Shown: positions 52,478 to 61,008 of the stretch, piece after piece | Layout: each line of letters opens with the position of its first letter | How positions within the stretch are numbered: the stretch's first letter is position 1 | Assembly: GCA_964551875.1 (NCBI GenBank) | Contig: CAZKEV010000005.1 | Location: 10,386 to 74,385, forward strand | Reading direction: 5' to 3' | Length of the DNA: 64,000 bases | Source: JACTUA01 sp964551875 | Lineage (GTDB): Archaea > Halobacteriota > Methanomicrobia > Methanomicrobiales > JACTUA01 | Translations under genes and position numbers: made by a program | The notes under the pieces: model-generated | The model's database searches: none | What the model saw: only the letters and a program-made list of their open reading frames with translations | What the model was told of the DNA's origin: nothing

Positions 52478-54379
52478 ATGCCGGTCATCACCTTCCTCCC
52501 CAGCTACCGGAAGATCACGGTTGAATCCGGGACCACGATCCTCGATGCCGCACGGCAGGCGGGGTTCCAGATGAATGTCGTCTGCGGGGAGCAGGGCAAG
52601 TGCGGGAAGTGTGTCGTCTTCGTGAAAGCAGGCGACGTAACCTTCGACCGGGAGAAATTCGGGAGGTTCTTCACCATTGAGGAGCTCGAGGCAGGGGGCT
52701 GCCTCGGGTGCCAGACGACCGTCCTCGGGGATCTCCAGGTACTGATCCCCGAGAGCTCGCTCATCCAGGAGCAGAAGATCCTGATAGAATCCCTTGGGCT
52801 CGAGACGACCTTCTCCCCGTCGGTCTGGAAGTATGCGCTGGAGCTCCAGCCCCCGACCCTCGATGACCCGTCACCCGATCTCACGCGGCTCCTCTGGGGG
52901 ATCCAGAAGAAGGGAGGGCCTGTCGTCGAGAAGATCTACGCCCCCCTCGAGGTCCTCCACCTCATTCCCCGCGTCCTCCGGGAGAGCGGGTGGCGGGTGA
53001 CCGGAACGGTTGCCCTGGTCCCCGGCGGCTACCGGCTCATCAACGTGGAGAAGGGAGATACCTCAGGCCAGCTCTACGGTGCAGCCGTGGACCTGGGGAC
53101 CACCACCATCGTGGTCTACCTGCGATCCCTGGTTGACGGGAAGGTTGTGGGGGTTGCCTCGAACTACAACCGGCAGATCACCTGCGGCGAGGATATCCTC
53201 TCCAGGGTGAACTTTGCCCGGAAAGGCGGGCTCCCGAAGCTCCAGGCCCTTGCGGCCGAGAGCATCAACATCGCGCTCAAGAGCGCGGCGAACACGGCAG
53301 GGATCGACCTGGACGATGTCTACGAGGTGGTCGTCTCGGGGAACACCATCATGACCCACATCCTCATGGGGATAGATCCGGCCTACATGATCGAGGAGCC
53401 CTATGTCCCCGTCGTCCGCCGCTACCTCACCGCCTCGGCCCAGCGCCTCGGGATCACGGTGAACGGGAACGCGGGGCTCTTCATCTTCCCTGCGGTGAGC
53501 GACTTCATCGGCGGGGACATCGTGGCCGATATCCTTGCCTGCGGGATGAGCGAGAGCGAGGAGGTCTCCCTCATGATCGACATCGGGACCAACTTCGAGG
53601 TGGTCCTCGGGAACAGGGAATGGATGTTCGCCTGCGCCGGGGCTGCCGGGCCAGCCCTCGAGGGCGGCGAGGTCCTCTTCGGGATGCGGGCGAACCCGGG
53701 GGCCATCGAGCGGATCACGCTCGACATGGAGACCCTGGAACCGAGGTATGCCACCATCAACCAGGTGAAGCCAAGGGGGATCTGCGGGTCCGGCCTCATC
53801 GACCTCCTCGCCGAGCTCCTCCGGGCATGCGTCATCGACCGAACGGGCCGGATCAACACGAATATCCCGAGCGATCGGGTCCGCATGGGAACCCACTACC
53901 CCGAGTTCGTGGTGGCATGGAAGGAAGAGACAGGTATGGGGAAGGACATCGTCATCACCGAGAACGACATCAAGAGCCTCATCATGTCCAAGGCCTCGGT
54001 CCTTGCAGCCTGCATCCTCCTCATGAACGAGGCCGGGATCGAGAGGGGAGCCGTGAAGAACATCTACTTCTCCGGCGCATTCGGGAACTACATCAACAAG
54101 GAGAATGCCATCCTCGTCGGCCTTGTCCCCGAGGTCCCGGTGGAGCAGATCAGGAACATCGGGAACGGGGCTGTCGAGGGGGCGAACATCGCCCTCATCA
54201 ACCGTAAGATGCGGAAGCGGCTGGACGAGATTGCCAAGACCGTGGCCTATATCGAGCTGAATGCCGAGCCGGCCTTCATGGACGAGTACACCCGTGCATC
54301 TTTCCTCCCCCACACCGACCTCTCCCTCTTCCCGGGTGTCCAGAAGATCCTCGACTCCTGCAGGGTTCACCGGGGGTAG
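52478..54379 (+). CDS. acsV: Corrinoid protein reductive activator (AcsV/RACE type)
   Basis: 633 residues. N-terminal plant-type [2Fe-2S] ferredoxin (CGEQGKCGKC at about residues 34-43 plus a further Cys, GGCLGC), a linker, and an ASKHA (actin-like ATPase) C-terminal half with AVDLGTTTIVVYL (phosphate loop), SGNTIMTHILMGIDP, MIDIGTNFEVVLG and ICGSGLIDLLAELLRA (DUF4445). Uses ATP to push one electron onto the inactive Co(II) corrinoid and return AcsCD to Co(I). Needed because Co(I) occasionally oxidises. Context with acsBDC supports this over methylamine RamA. Confidence 0.9.
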   Translation: MPVITFLPSYRKITVESGTTILDAARQAGFQMNVVCGEQGKCGKCVVFVKAGDVTFDREKFGRFFTIEELEAGGCLGCQTTVLGDLQVLIPESSLIQEQKILIESLGLETTFSPSVWKYALELQPPTLDDPSPDLTRLLWGIQKKGGPVVEKIYAPLEVLHLIPRVLRESGWRVTGTVALVPGGYRLINVEKGDTSGQLYGAAVDLGTTTIVVYLRSLVDGKVVGVASNYNRQITCGEDILSRVNFARKGGLPKLQALAAESINIALKSAANTAGIDLDDVYEVVVSGNTIMTHILMGIDPAYMIEEPYVPVVRRYLTASAQRLGITVNGNAGLFIFPAVSDFIGGDIVADILACGMSESEEVSLMIDIGTNFEVVLGNREWMFACAGAAGPALEGGEVLFGMRANPGAIERITLDMETLEPRYATINQVKPRGICGSGLIDLLAELLRACVIDRTGRINTNIPSDRVRMGTHYPEFVVAWKEETGMGKDIVITENDIKSLIMSKASVLAACILLMNEAGIERGAVKNIYFSGAFGNYINKENAILVGLVPEVPVEQIRNIGNGAVEGANIALINRKMRKRLDEIAKTVAYIELNAEPAFMDEYTRASFLPHTDLSLFPGVQKILDSCRVHRG

Positions 54380-54384
54380 ACTGA

Positions 54385-55419
54385 TTGTCCAAGACGATCC
54401 CCCCACCGGGAACCCTCGCAACGGGCGTCGGGGCCCTCCCCCACCGCGACCCGAAGGTCGCGGTCGACGAGGTCCTCCGGATATTCCCCCGTTTCCCGTT
54501 CATCCCCACCCTCCCGAACCGGGGCTTCCTGGAGAGCATCGTCTTCTCCGACTCTGCCATGCTCCCCGGCCGGATGATACGGGACGGACGGCTCATGATC
54601 GACACCTCCCGCAATCTGCTGGCTGATATGGAGCGGATCTACCTGGATTACATGGAGAGGACAACCGCCCCGTATGCGACCCTCCCTGAGTATGGTTCGG
54701 GTTTTCACGAGATGATGACGCGGGATATCAGGGGCGCGGTCGTCCTCAAGTGCCAGGTGACAGGGCCGGTCACCTTCGGGATGCAGGTGGTGGATGCGGT
54801 GAAGCGCCCCATTTACTACGATCCCCAGTTCGCAGACATTCTCGGGAAGCTCATGGCCCTCCGTGCAAGATGGTGCGAGGAGGAGATGCGAAGGTGGACA
54901 GGGGTATCCCACACCCTTGTCATCCTGAACGAGCCGTACCTTGCCTCCCTGGGGTCCTCGGTCATCCCCATCGACAGGGACTCGGTGATCTCCAACTGGA
55001 ATGACATCTCGGCCCTCGTCGACGGAGGCCTCGGGATCCACTGCTGCACGAACACAGACTGGTCCTTCCTCATCTCCCTCAACCCCTCGTGCATCTCCTT
55101 CGATGCCTATGGGAACGCGAAGGAGTTCATCCTCTACATCGACGACGTTGCACGGTACATCGAATCCGGTGGGGTCGTTGCATGGGGCATCGTCCCCTCC
55201 GACCCGGGGGTGTTTTCACGGGAGACCGTTGACTCTCTCACCTCCCGCTATCTCGAGATCAGGAAGACGGTGGCAGAGCATGTGGACAGGGAGATCTTTG
55301 ACCGGGCCTCCCTCATCACGCCGAGCTGCGGGATCCAGCTCGGGACTGAAGGGGAGGCGGTGGCCATCATGGAGGCGGCAGCAGCCATCGCGAAGCGCGT
55401 GCAGGAGGTGATTCGATGA
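54385..55419 (+). CDS. mesD: Core-MetE-like methyltransferase, probable corrinoid-dependent methionine synthase (MesD-like)
   Basis: 344 residues; TTG start 54385, with GGGGGT upstream. UROD/MetE-like barrel lacking the N-terminal half of full MetE. ILNEPYL has the Asn-Glu-Pro of the substrate site (182-184); zinc ligands are probably His219 and Cys221 (IHCC) and Cys315 (PSCG), as His-x-Cys and Cys in MetE. Established: MesD-clade core-MetE proteins take a methyl from corrinoid Fe-S protein to homocysteine, and their genes lie near acs genes. Inference: this is that enzyme. It overlaps cooC by 4 bp. Confidence 0.72.
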   Translation: MSKTIPPPGTLATGVGALPHRDPKVAVDEVLRIFPRFPFIPTLPNRGFLESIVFSDSAMLPGRMIRDGRLMIDTSRNLLADMERIYLDYMERTTAPYATLPEYGSGFHEMMTRDIRGAVVLKCQVTGPVTFGMQVVDAVKRPIYYDPQFADILGKLMALRARWCEEEMRRWTGVSHTLVILNEPYLASLGSSVIPIDRDSVISNWNDISALVDGGLGIHCCTNTDWSFLISLNPSCISFDAYGNAKEFILYIDDVARYIESGGVVAWGIVPSDPGVFSRETVDSLTSRYLEIRKTVAEHVDREIFDRASLITPSCGIQLGTEGEAVAIMEAAAAIAKRVQEVIR

Positions 55420-56168
55420 AAGGACCCTGCAGGATCGCCCTGTCGGGAAAGGGCGGGACCGGTAAGACCACCATCTCCGCCCTCCTCATCCAGGCCCTCA
55501 TCGGGATGGGGGAGTCCCCCGTGCTCGCCGTGGATGCGGACCCGAACGCCAACCTGAACGAGGCCCTGGGGCTCCCCCTCCACGAGACCCTGGGGTCCAT
55601 GCGGGAGGATGCCTTCACGAAGTCCATCCCGCCCGGGATGTCCCGGACAGGCTACATCGAATACCGGTTCCAGCAGGTCCTCATCGAGTCAGAGGGTGTC
55701 GACCTCCTCGCCATGGGGAGGCCGGAGGGGACCGGTTGCTACTGCTTCGCAAACCGCCTCCTCTCGGAGGCGATGGACCTCCTCTCGCGCCATTACCGGT
55801 TCGTGGTGATGGACATGGAGGCGGGGATGGAGCACTTCTCCCGTGGAACCATCGGGATCCCTGACCTCCTCCTCGTCGTCACCGACCCCGGGGCCCGCGG
55901 GGTCCGCACCGCAGGGAGGATCCATGACCTTGCAATCACCCTGGGAATACCGGATGAGCGGATCTACCTTGTGATGAACCGGGCCGGGGAATGCGGGGTA
56001 GAACCGGTGGCTGATCCGAAGAGGATCCTCGCGTCAATTCCCGATGACCCGGAGGTGGAGAGATCTGACCTCGATGCCCGGCCCATCATCTCGATCCCCG
56101 AAGGGAGTCCTGCCCGGAGGGCGGTCGGTGACCTCGCGGAGCGGGTCCGCTCCCTCTGCACCAGGTGA
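55416..56168 (+). CDS. cooC: CODH/ACS nickel-insertion ATPase (CooC/AcsF-like)
   Basis: 250 residues, MinD/ParA-like. Walker A GKGGTGKTT at the N-terminus with the deviant Lys, VLAVDADPNANL, and GTGCYCF with a Cys-x-Cys that binds Ni or Zn between subunits; VMDMEAGMEHF is switch II. Loads nickel into the C-cluster of CODH or the A-cluster of ACS. As no CODH is present here, ACS loading (AcsF) is likely the role. The last gene of the operon, facing the convergent beta-helix gene. Confidence 0.9.
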   Translation: MKGPCRIALSGKGGTGKTTISALLIQALIGMGESPVLAVDADPNANLNEALGLPLHETLGSMREDAFTKSIPPGMSRTGYIEYRFQQVLIESEGVDLLAMGRPEGTGCYCFANRLLSEAMDLLSRHYRFVVMDMEAGMEHFSRGTIGIPDLLLVVTDPGARGVRTAGRIHDLAITLGIPDERIYLVMNRAGECGVEPVADPKRILASIPDDPEVERSDLDARPIISIPEGSPARRAVGDLAERVRSLCTR

Positions 56169-56175
56169 AAGGACC

Positions 56176-57660
56176 CTACCCCTCCCGCGTATCCTTCTTC
56201 GTGACCCGTGAACCTGCCTCAATAGTGAAGGGGCCCCGGGCGTTCCCGGAGAGGTCGCATCCCTCCAGGGTTGCCATGGCCTTCTGGTAGACCCAGACAC
56301 CCACGTCCCGGTTCCCGGTAATCTGGCACCTGATGAGCCGGGGGTGGGCCCCCCCCCGTGCCGAGACCCCGGCGTACAGGTTCCCGGTGATCCGGCACTC
56401 CTCGAAGACCCCCTTCCCCTTCTCGCTCGTCCCGACGCCAAACTGGCCATCGTGGATGGTACACCTCTTCACGAGGGGGTTCCCGGAGCGGGTGATGAAA
56501 AGACCCCGGGCATTGCCCGCGATATCGCAGTCCTCGAAGACTCCCTTCCCGCGATCGCTCACCTCGATGCCGAAGTTGCCCTGGTGGATGGTGCACTTCT
56601 GCACAGCGGGATCAGCCCCCTCGCGGACAAGGATCCCTGCATAGGCGTACCGCGTGATCTCCGAGCTCTTCAGGATCCCCCGGGAGCGTGATCCGAACTC
56701 GATTCCATAATGGCCACCCTCGACATGGCATCCCGTTATCCCGGCCTCTGCACCTTCCCCCACAGTGATACCGGAACGGCTCGAGGATATCCTGCACCCG
56801 TCCAGCTGTACGGAGGCGCGGGCAGTGACGAGGATGGCCCCGGTGCGGAAGGTGTGGAGGGTCAGCCGCCGGAGTATGCCGCGGGTCCGGCTCCCGGCCA
56901 GGGATATGCCTGTCTCCCCGGTTGCAAGGGTGCAGTCCTCCAGGAGAGCGGCTCCCCGGAGGATCTCTACGAGCATGGGTGCCGTCTCGTCTCCCATGGT
57001 CCCTCTGATGGTGATGCCATGGAGGAAGAATGTCTCTGCCCTTGCCTGGATAACCGTCCCTCCTGTTCCTTCCAGGACAATCCCGGAGGCCGTACCTTCA
57101 CCGATGATCTCGACAACCTTCTCGATCTTCAGCACTTCGCGGTAGACTCCCGGGCGCACGAAGATGCGGGTCCCCGGCGCTGCTGCAGCGATAGCCTCAG
57201 AGATGGTGCGGAAATTGCCATCCCCTGCCGGCGTGACGATGAGGCTGTCGGGGGGATAGGGGGTCGATGTACCTGATGGTGCGACTCCCTCGCCCCGGTG
57301 TCTTTTCCCCGCCTTCCTTTCCATGGCCTTTGCATCTTCCTGGGTGATGGCCGACAAGGCAAGAGCCCAGGATACCACGGCCCAGAAAGCATGCTCCTCT
57401 GCAAACCCGAGCTCCTGGACGATCCTTCCCGTGAGCCGGCGCACGAGGATCTCTTTTGGCACCGATGGGGAGAGGGCAAGGAGCTCTTCGGGGATGTGCT
57501 TTTTGTGGACACTCGCGAGGAGGAAGATCTCACGGTCGCAGGAGCTGCAGGTGTCCCGGAGGAGGCCCTCGCAACGTCGTGGATCGGCCACGATCTCCCT
57601 GCCATACCGGGAGACGATCCTCGCGAGCTCCTCCCTGGGACGATCCGTGGCGATAGCCAT
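56176..57660 (-). CDS. Right-handed beta-helix protein with N-terminal helical domain
   Basis: 494 residues. About 1-110 is an alpha-helical domain (IVSRYGREIVADPRRCEGLL, LPAELLALS-like, WAVVSWALALSAI) that recurs in bacterial proteins near kinases and FHA domains. From about 132 (LIVTPAGDGNFRTISEAIAAAAPGT) begins a parallel beta-helix with over ten coils (GIEVSDRGKGVFEDCDIAGN type). No signal peptide; cytosolic. ATG 57660 with AGGAGG. It ends the TerY-PP2C-kinase operon with 9-bp spacing, so it is the likely substrate, adaptor or effector. A polysaccharide-lyase function is possible but no catalytic motif is visible. Confidence 0.75.
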   Translation of the reverse strand: MAIATDRPREELARIVSRYGREIVADPRRCEGLLRDTCSSCDREIFLLASVHKKHIPEELLALSPSVPKEILVRRLTGRIVQELGFAEEHAFWAVVSWALALSAITQEDAKAMERKAGKRHRGEGVAPSGTSTPYPPDSLIVTPAGDGNFRTISEAIAAAAPGTRIFVRPGVYREVLKIEKVVEIIGEGTASGIVLEGTGGTVIQARAETFFLHGITIRGTMGDETAPMLVEILRGAALLEDCTLATGETGISLAGSRTRGILRRLTLHTFRTGAILVTARASVQLDGCRISSSRSGITVGEGAEAGITGCHVEGGHYGIEFGSRSRGILKSSEITRYAYAGILVREGADPAVQKCTIHQGNFGIEVSDRGKGVFEDCDIAGNARGLFITRSGNPLVKRCTIHDGQFGVGTSEKGKGVFEECRITGNLYAGVSARGGAHPRLIRCQITGNRDVGVWVYQKAMATLEGCDLSGNARGPFTIEAGSRVTKKDTREG

Positions 57661-57669
57661 TCCTCCTCT

Positions 57670-58998
57670 CTACGGGATGATCTCCGCTGAGACCCCGCCC
57701 ATATCGATCCGGGTCCCCGGGTTGAGAGGGACGGACTTCTGGGGCGGAACTTCAAGGCTCTGCCCGTCAGGGAAGGTGGCACGCCAGGTGACCCGGGAGA
57801 GGTTGCGGATCCCCCAGATGGCGGGGTCGGCGGGGTTCCGCACCACCTGTCCAACGGGGACCGATTCGCCCTCCTCCCGGCTCCCGGGAGCGATCACGCC
57901 CTGGGAGAGGGTTGCACCGTCGGTGAGAAGGATGTGGTGGGTGCCGAAACTCGTGGTGACGAGGAGCTTGGGCGGGAGGGGGATGGTGCTCGCACAGTTC
58001 CAGCAGGAGAGGGGTTTCCCACCAGGTTCCCACATATTCTCGGCCCGGCACCCCGGGCAGGAGAGAATACCGTCCGAGAGCTGGAGGAAGAGCCTCTGCC
58101 ATTCCCCCTCGGTGACCCTCCTCCTCGGATCCCGGATGCCGTCGGTGAAGGCCCGGGTGAAGAGATCCCTGAGGGATGCCGGGCAGTAGCCCCAGCGTGC
58201 CTTCACGGTCCCGTAATCGGGATCGCCCGGGGGGCTGTTTTTGCTGTCCGCCGGGTCGAAGATGAAGACAGGGTTCCCGTAGACCTTCCTCTTCGCAGGG
58301 ATGTCCCAGACCCGGAGTTCGTACTCCATCCTCCCGTGGAAGGGGTGGTGCCAGCACCAGAGGTTGAAGAGGAGGACGGCGAGGGAGTGGAGGTCCGTCT
58401 CGGTCGAGGGATCCGCCTCGCCCCTGATGATCTCGGGGGCCATGTACTCCATCGTGCCCCAGACCTGGCTCCGGGACTGGCGGTTCACCCCGACGTTATC
58501 ATTGTCGCAGATGAGGATCTCCCCGGCGACCGGGTCGAACATGAGGTTCCCGTCCGATATGTCGCGGTAGCAGAGGCCCGAGAGATGGAGGGCACGGTAG
58601 CTGTTGGCGAGCTGGTACGAGATGCGGGTGAGGGAACGGAAGCCCGGGACCGGTTTTAAGTGTGCCTGGACCTCCCCGAGCTCGGCGAACCGCGACGTGT
58701 CGATCAGGCGCATCAGGTAGCCGAACTGGGGAACTCCCTGGGCGGTGACGAGGTCCAGGGGCCAGATGAACCGTGCCCCCGCCGCTCCCCGAGGCGGACC
58801 GGCCTGGACCAGCGCACGGATGGCGGCAATCTGGTCCAGGGTGGCCTGGGCGGGCTTGTACCACTTGAGGGCCTGCTGTCCGTGGGGGCCCTCCACGAGG
58901 TAGACCTCCCCCTGGGTACCCTCGCCGAGCTTTCTCCTCACCGAGAGCGTGATCTTCGCCATCTCGGCTTTGACCTTCTGGCCGGCTTCAAGTGGCAT
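57670..58998 (-). CDS. Eukaryotic-like protein kinase with zinc ribbon and C-terminal beta domain
   Basis: 442 residues. Kinase: LGEGTQGEVYLVE (P-loop), ALKWYK (Lys), CYRDISDGNLMFD (catalytic loop with YRD in place of HRD), ICDNDNVG (at the DFG position, Asp preserved), GTMEYMAPEI. A zinc ribbon follows (CPGC...CWNC), then a beta-rich region about 340-442 (VGQVVRNPADPAIWGIRNLS) resembling an FHA/beta-sandwich. Overlaps the PP2C gene by 11 bp. Kinases with this layout (kinase-zinc ribbon) occur in the TerY-P triad. Confidence 0.88.
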   Translation of the reverse strand: MPLEAGQKVKAEMAKITLSVRRKLGEGTQGEVYLVEGPHGQQALKWYKPAQATLDQIAAIRALVQAGPPRGAAGARFIWPLDLVTAQGVPQFGYLMRLIDTSRFAELGEVQAHLKPVPGFRSLTRISYQLANSYRALHLSGLCYRDISDGNLMFDPVAGEILICDNDNVGVNRQSRSQVWGTMEYMAPEIIRGEADPSTETDLHSLAVLLFNLWCWHHPFHGRMEYELRVWDIPAKRKVYGNPVFIFDPADSKNSPPGDPDYGTVKARWGYCPASLRDLFTRAFTDGIRDPRRRVTEGEWQRLFLQLSDGILSCPGCRAENMWEPGGKPLSCWNCASTIPLPPKLLVTTSFGTHHILLTDGATLSQGVIAPGSREEGESVPVGQVVRNPADPAIWGIRNLSRVTWRATFPDGQSLEVPPQKSVPLNPGTRIDMGGVSAEIIP

Positions 58999-59986
58999 CG
59001 GGTGTCCCGCCTCCGGGCCCTGATCCTGTATCGTCCTCCGGCCCTGATCCCATTCCGCCTCCCTGAGCCGATCCGCTTCCGTCCCCGGGCACGGATCCCG
59101 TTTCTCCTATCTGCCGCTCCAGCTCGCCTGACCCTGGCGACGGGTTCAGGGAGACGAGGACGAGGGTCATGTCATCCCCGCTCCCGTTCAGGGAGTACCC
59201 GTCCAGCCATCCCGGGAGGGCGGACCCGACCCGCTCGATCCCAAAGCCGGTCACCCTCTCGAAGAGTGAGCGGGCGAAGACCTGGAACTCGGCCTCGGTG
59301 TTCTCGAAGGAGTCCGAGAGCCCGTCGGTCGCCATGAGGAGGAGCCCCCCTGTCCCGAGGGGGAACCGGGCGGTCCGCCAGAGTGCGGGGGAGTCCCGGG
59401 ATGAGAGGGAGTAGGTGACTGTCCCGAGGAGAGTCTCGTCCTTCGGGATCGGCGCTTCGATGCTCCCGTCAGGTCTGACGAGGAGGATATCCCCGTCACC
59501 GATCTGCCCCACCCAGCACTCGGATCCATCGATGAGGGCAAGAAGGAGGGTGGTTCCGTACCGGCTGAGGAGGTCCTGCCCGCCCCCTCCGTCAGGGCAG
59601 AGCCCGGGTCTCTGGCCTGCGTCTGCCGTCACGTACCCCTTCCACCTCGCAGTGACCCTGTTGTGGAACTCCTCATCGCCGCTCCCGGAGACCGGCCGCC
59701 AGGCCCAATCGCCTCCCGGGACGGGGAGGGACGCAATCAACTCGCTCACGGCAGCCTGGACGGCGAGGGCGGCGCCGCAGTGGGAGAGGTCATGCCGCCC
59801 GCCCCCGTGACCATCGGCCACGGCTACAGCAAGGATGGGCTCCCCCATGAAGGAGGAGGACCAGATGGCATGGGCGTCCTGGCAGGGTTTCCCGTCCCGT
59901 GCGTGGGAGGAACCCCGCCGGGTGCAGCCGCAGGCCCAGCCGACGGGCGAGACGCTGACGGGCACGGTCTCCCGGGTCTCCTCCAT
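58988..59986 (-). CDS. PP2C-family Ser/Thr phosphatase
   Basis: 332 residues. PP2C metal motifs: SSHARDGKPCQDAHAI (first Asp), AVADGHGGGRH (second), LMATDGLSDSF and GSGDDMTLVLV. Reverses kinase phosphorylation; cytosolic. The C-terminal 45 residues are Gly/Ser/Pro-rich, unstructured. ATG 59986, with GGAGTGA upstream. Overlaps the kinase gene by 11 bp and follows terY by 9 bp, so expression is coupled. The order terY-PP2C-kinase is the classic triad order. Confidence 0.9.
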   Translation of the reverse strand: MEETRETVPVSVSPVGWACGCTRRGSSHARDGKPCQDAHAIWSSSFMGEPILAVAVADGHGGGRHDLSHCGAALAVQAAVSELIASLPVPGGDWAWRPVSGSGDEEFHNRVTARWKGYVTADAGQRPGLCPDGGGGQDLLSRYGTTLLLALIDGSECWVGQIGDGDILLVRPDGSIEAPIPKDETLLGTVTYSLSSRDSPALWRTARFPLGTGGLLLMATDGLSDSFENTEAEFQVFARSLFERVTGFGIERVGSALPGWLDGYSLNGSGDDMTLVLVSLNPSPGSGELERQIGETGSVPGDGSGSAQGGGMGSGPEDDTGSGPGGGTPDAT

Positions 59987-59995
59987 GGGTCACTC

Positions 59996-60712
59996 CTAGA
60001 AGGGCTCTGTGCTCGACGTGATGGTGGGGGGCGGGGGGGAGAGGACCGCGTTCGAGGTCTCGCTCGTGAGGTCCTTTGACTTCGAACGGGACGAGCCGAG
60101 GGTCGCCTCGGTGGATGCCCACTTGATGAAGTTCAGGAGCTCCTCGGGCGTGTGGGCCTTGAGGATCCCCACCTTCTCCTGGTTGGAGAACTTCAGGAGC
60201 TCCGGCTCGTTGTAATCTGACTCGTCCCCGATCGCGATCGCGAGGCGGATGGCCTTCATGCCCCAGGGGGTATGGTTCAGGTCCGCGATGGCTTTGTCAT
60301 ACTCGCCCTCGGGATCGGTGCAGTAGCCGTCCGAGACGAGGATGCAGACAGGGGGGAGGCCCCTCCGGGGCATCTTCTCGATGGAGAGCTCGGAGATGAG
60401 GAGCCGGACGGCCTTCCCCGTCGCGGTGAGGCCGTCGGCCTGGAGCTCCGGCCAGAAGAACTGCTCGATAGAGACCGGTGCAGGCCCGACATGCCACGTG
60501 GCCTCCTCCGAGAACTTGATGGCCCGCATCATCACCTGGACCTGGGGATGGGCTGCGACAGCCTTCTGGATGAGGGGGAGGGATTCACGGATGGCCTGAT
60601 TGAGGGTTGCTATCTTCTTGCCACCCATGGAGGCGGAGTAGTCGGTGAGCCAGAAGAAGTGGAGGACCCTCCTCGCCACCTTCCCGTCCGGCGCAGGAAT
60701 ATCGTTTGCCAT
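59996..60712 (-). CDS. terY: TerY-like von Willebrand factor A protein
   Basis: 238 residues. MIDAS at Asp24, Ser26, Ser28 (LTDYSASMGGKK), then IKFSEEATWHVG and CILVSDGYCTDPEG. ATG 60712, GGAGAT upstream. TerY-type vWA is the metal-binding module of tellurite-resistance-related systems. In many bacteria it is neighbour to PP2C and kinase (TerY-P triad). Tail of 30 residues is Ser/Pro-rich (TSETSNAVLSPPPPT) and may be phosphorylated. First gene of the four-gene minus operon. Confidence 0.88.
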   Translation of the reverse strand: MANDIPAPDGKVARRVLHFFWLTDYSASMGGKKIATLNQAIRESLPLIQKAVAAHPQVQVMMRAIKFSEEATWHVGPAPVSIEQFFWPELQADGLTATGKAVRLLISELSIEKMPRRGLPPVCILVSDGYCTDPEGEYDKAIADLNHTPWGMKAIRLAIAIGDESDYNEPELLKFSNQEKVGILKAHTPEELLNFIKWASTEATLGSSRSKSKDLTSETSNAVLSPPPPTITSSTEPF

Positions 60713-61008
60713 GGTATCTCCAGCGTATAATACATAACGGCTCTCGTCGGTATTAAAGGATTGGACAGCGCCATTCGCGGGGGGTACCGGCCCACGGGAT
60801 GCCCGAGCACAGCCGGATCCACCCGGGTATCATCCCGCGGGAGCACGCTGGAGAGGAGGGATTTCTGAAAAAGAAAAAGGCAATGATTTATGATTATTTG
60901 GCCGAAAATGGTAATTATATCGAACATATTTTTTTTATTCAAAATTTTGACCGAGATCAACAGAGAAGAATATATATATAGAAAAACAAATTTATCATAA
61001 ATCAACTT
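60713..61008. promoter_or_regulatory. AT-rich divergent promoter between terY and the PAS kinase
   Basis: 296 bp without a gene. The right half is strongly AT-rich, with TATATATATA at 60971-60980 about 30 nt before the PAS kinase ATG (61009). TTTAATACC on the minus strand (about 60745-60755) can serve terY. Nothing else is recognised. Confidence 0.5.
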
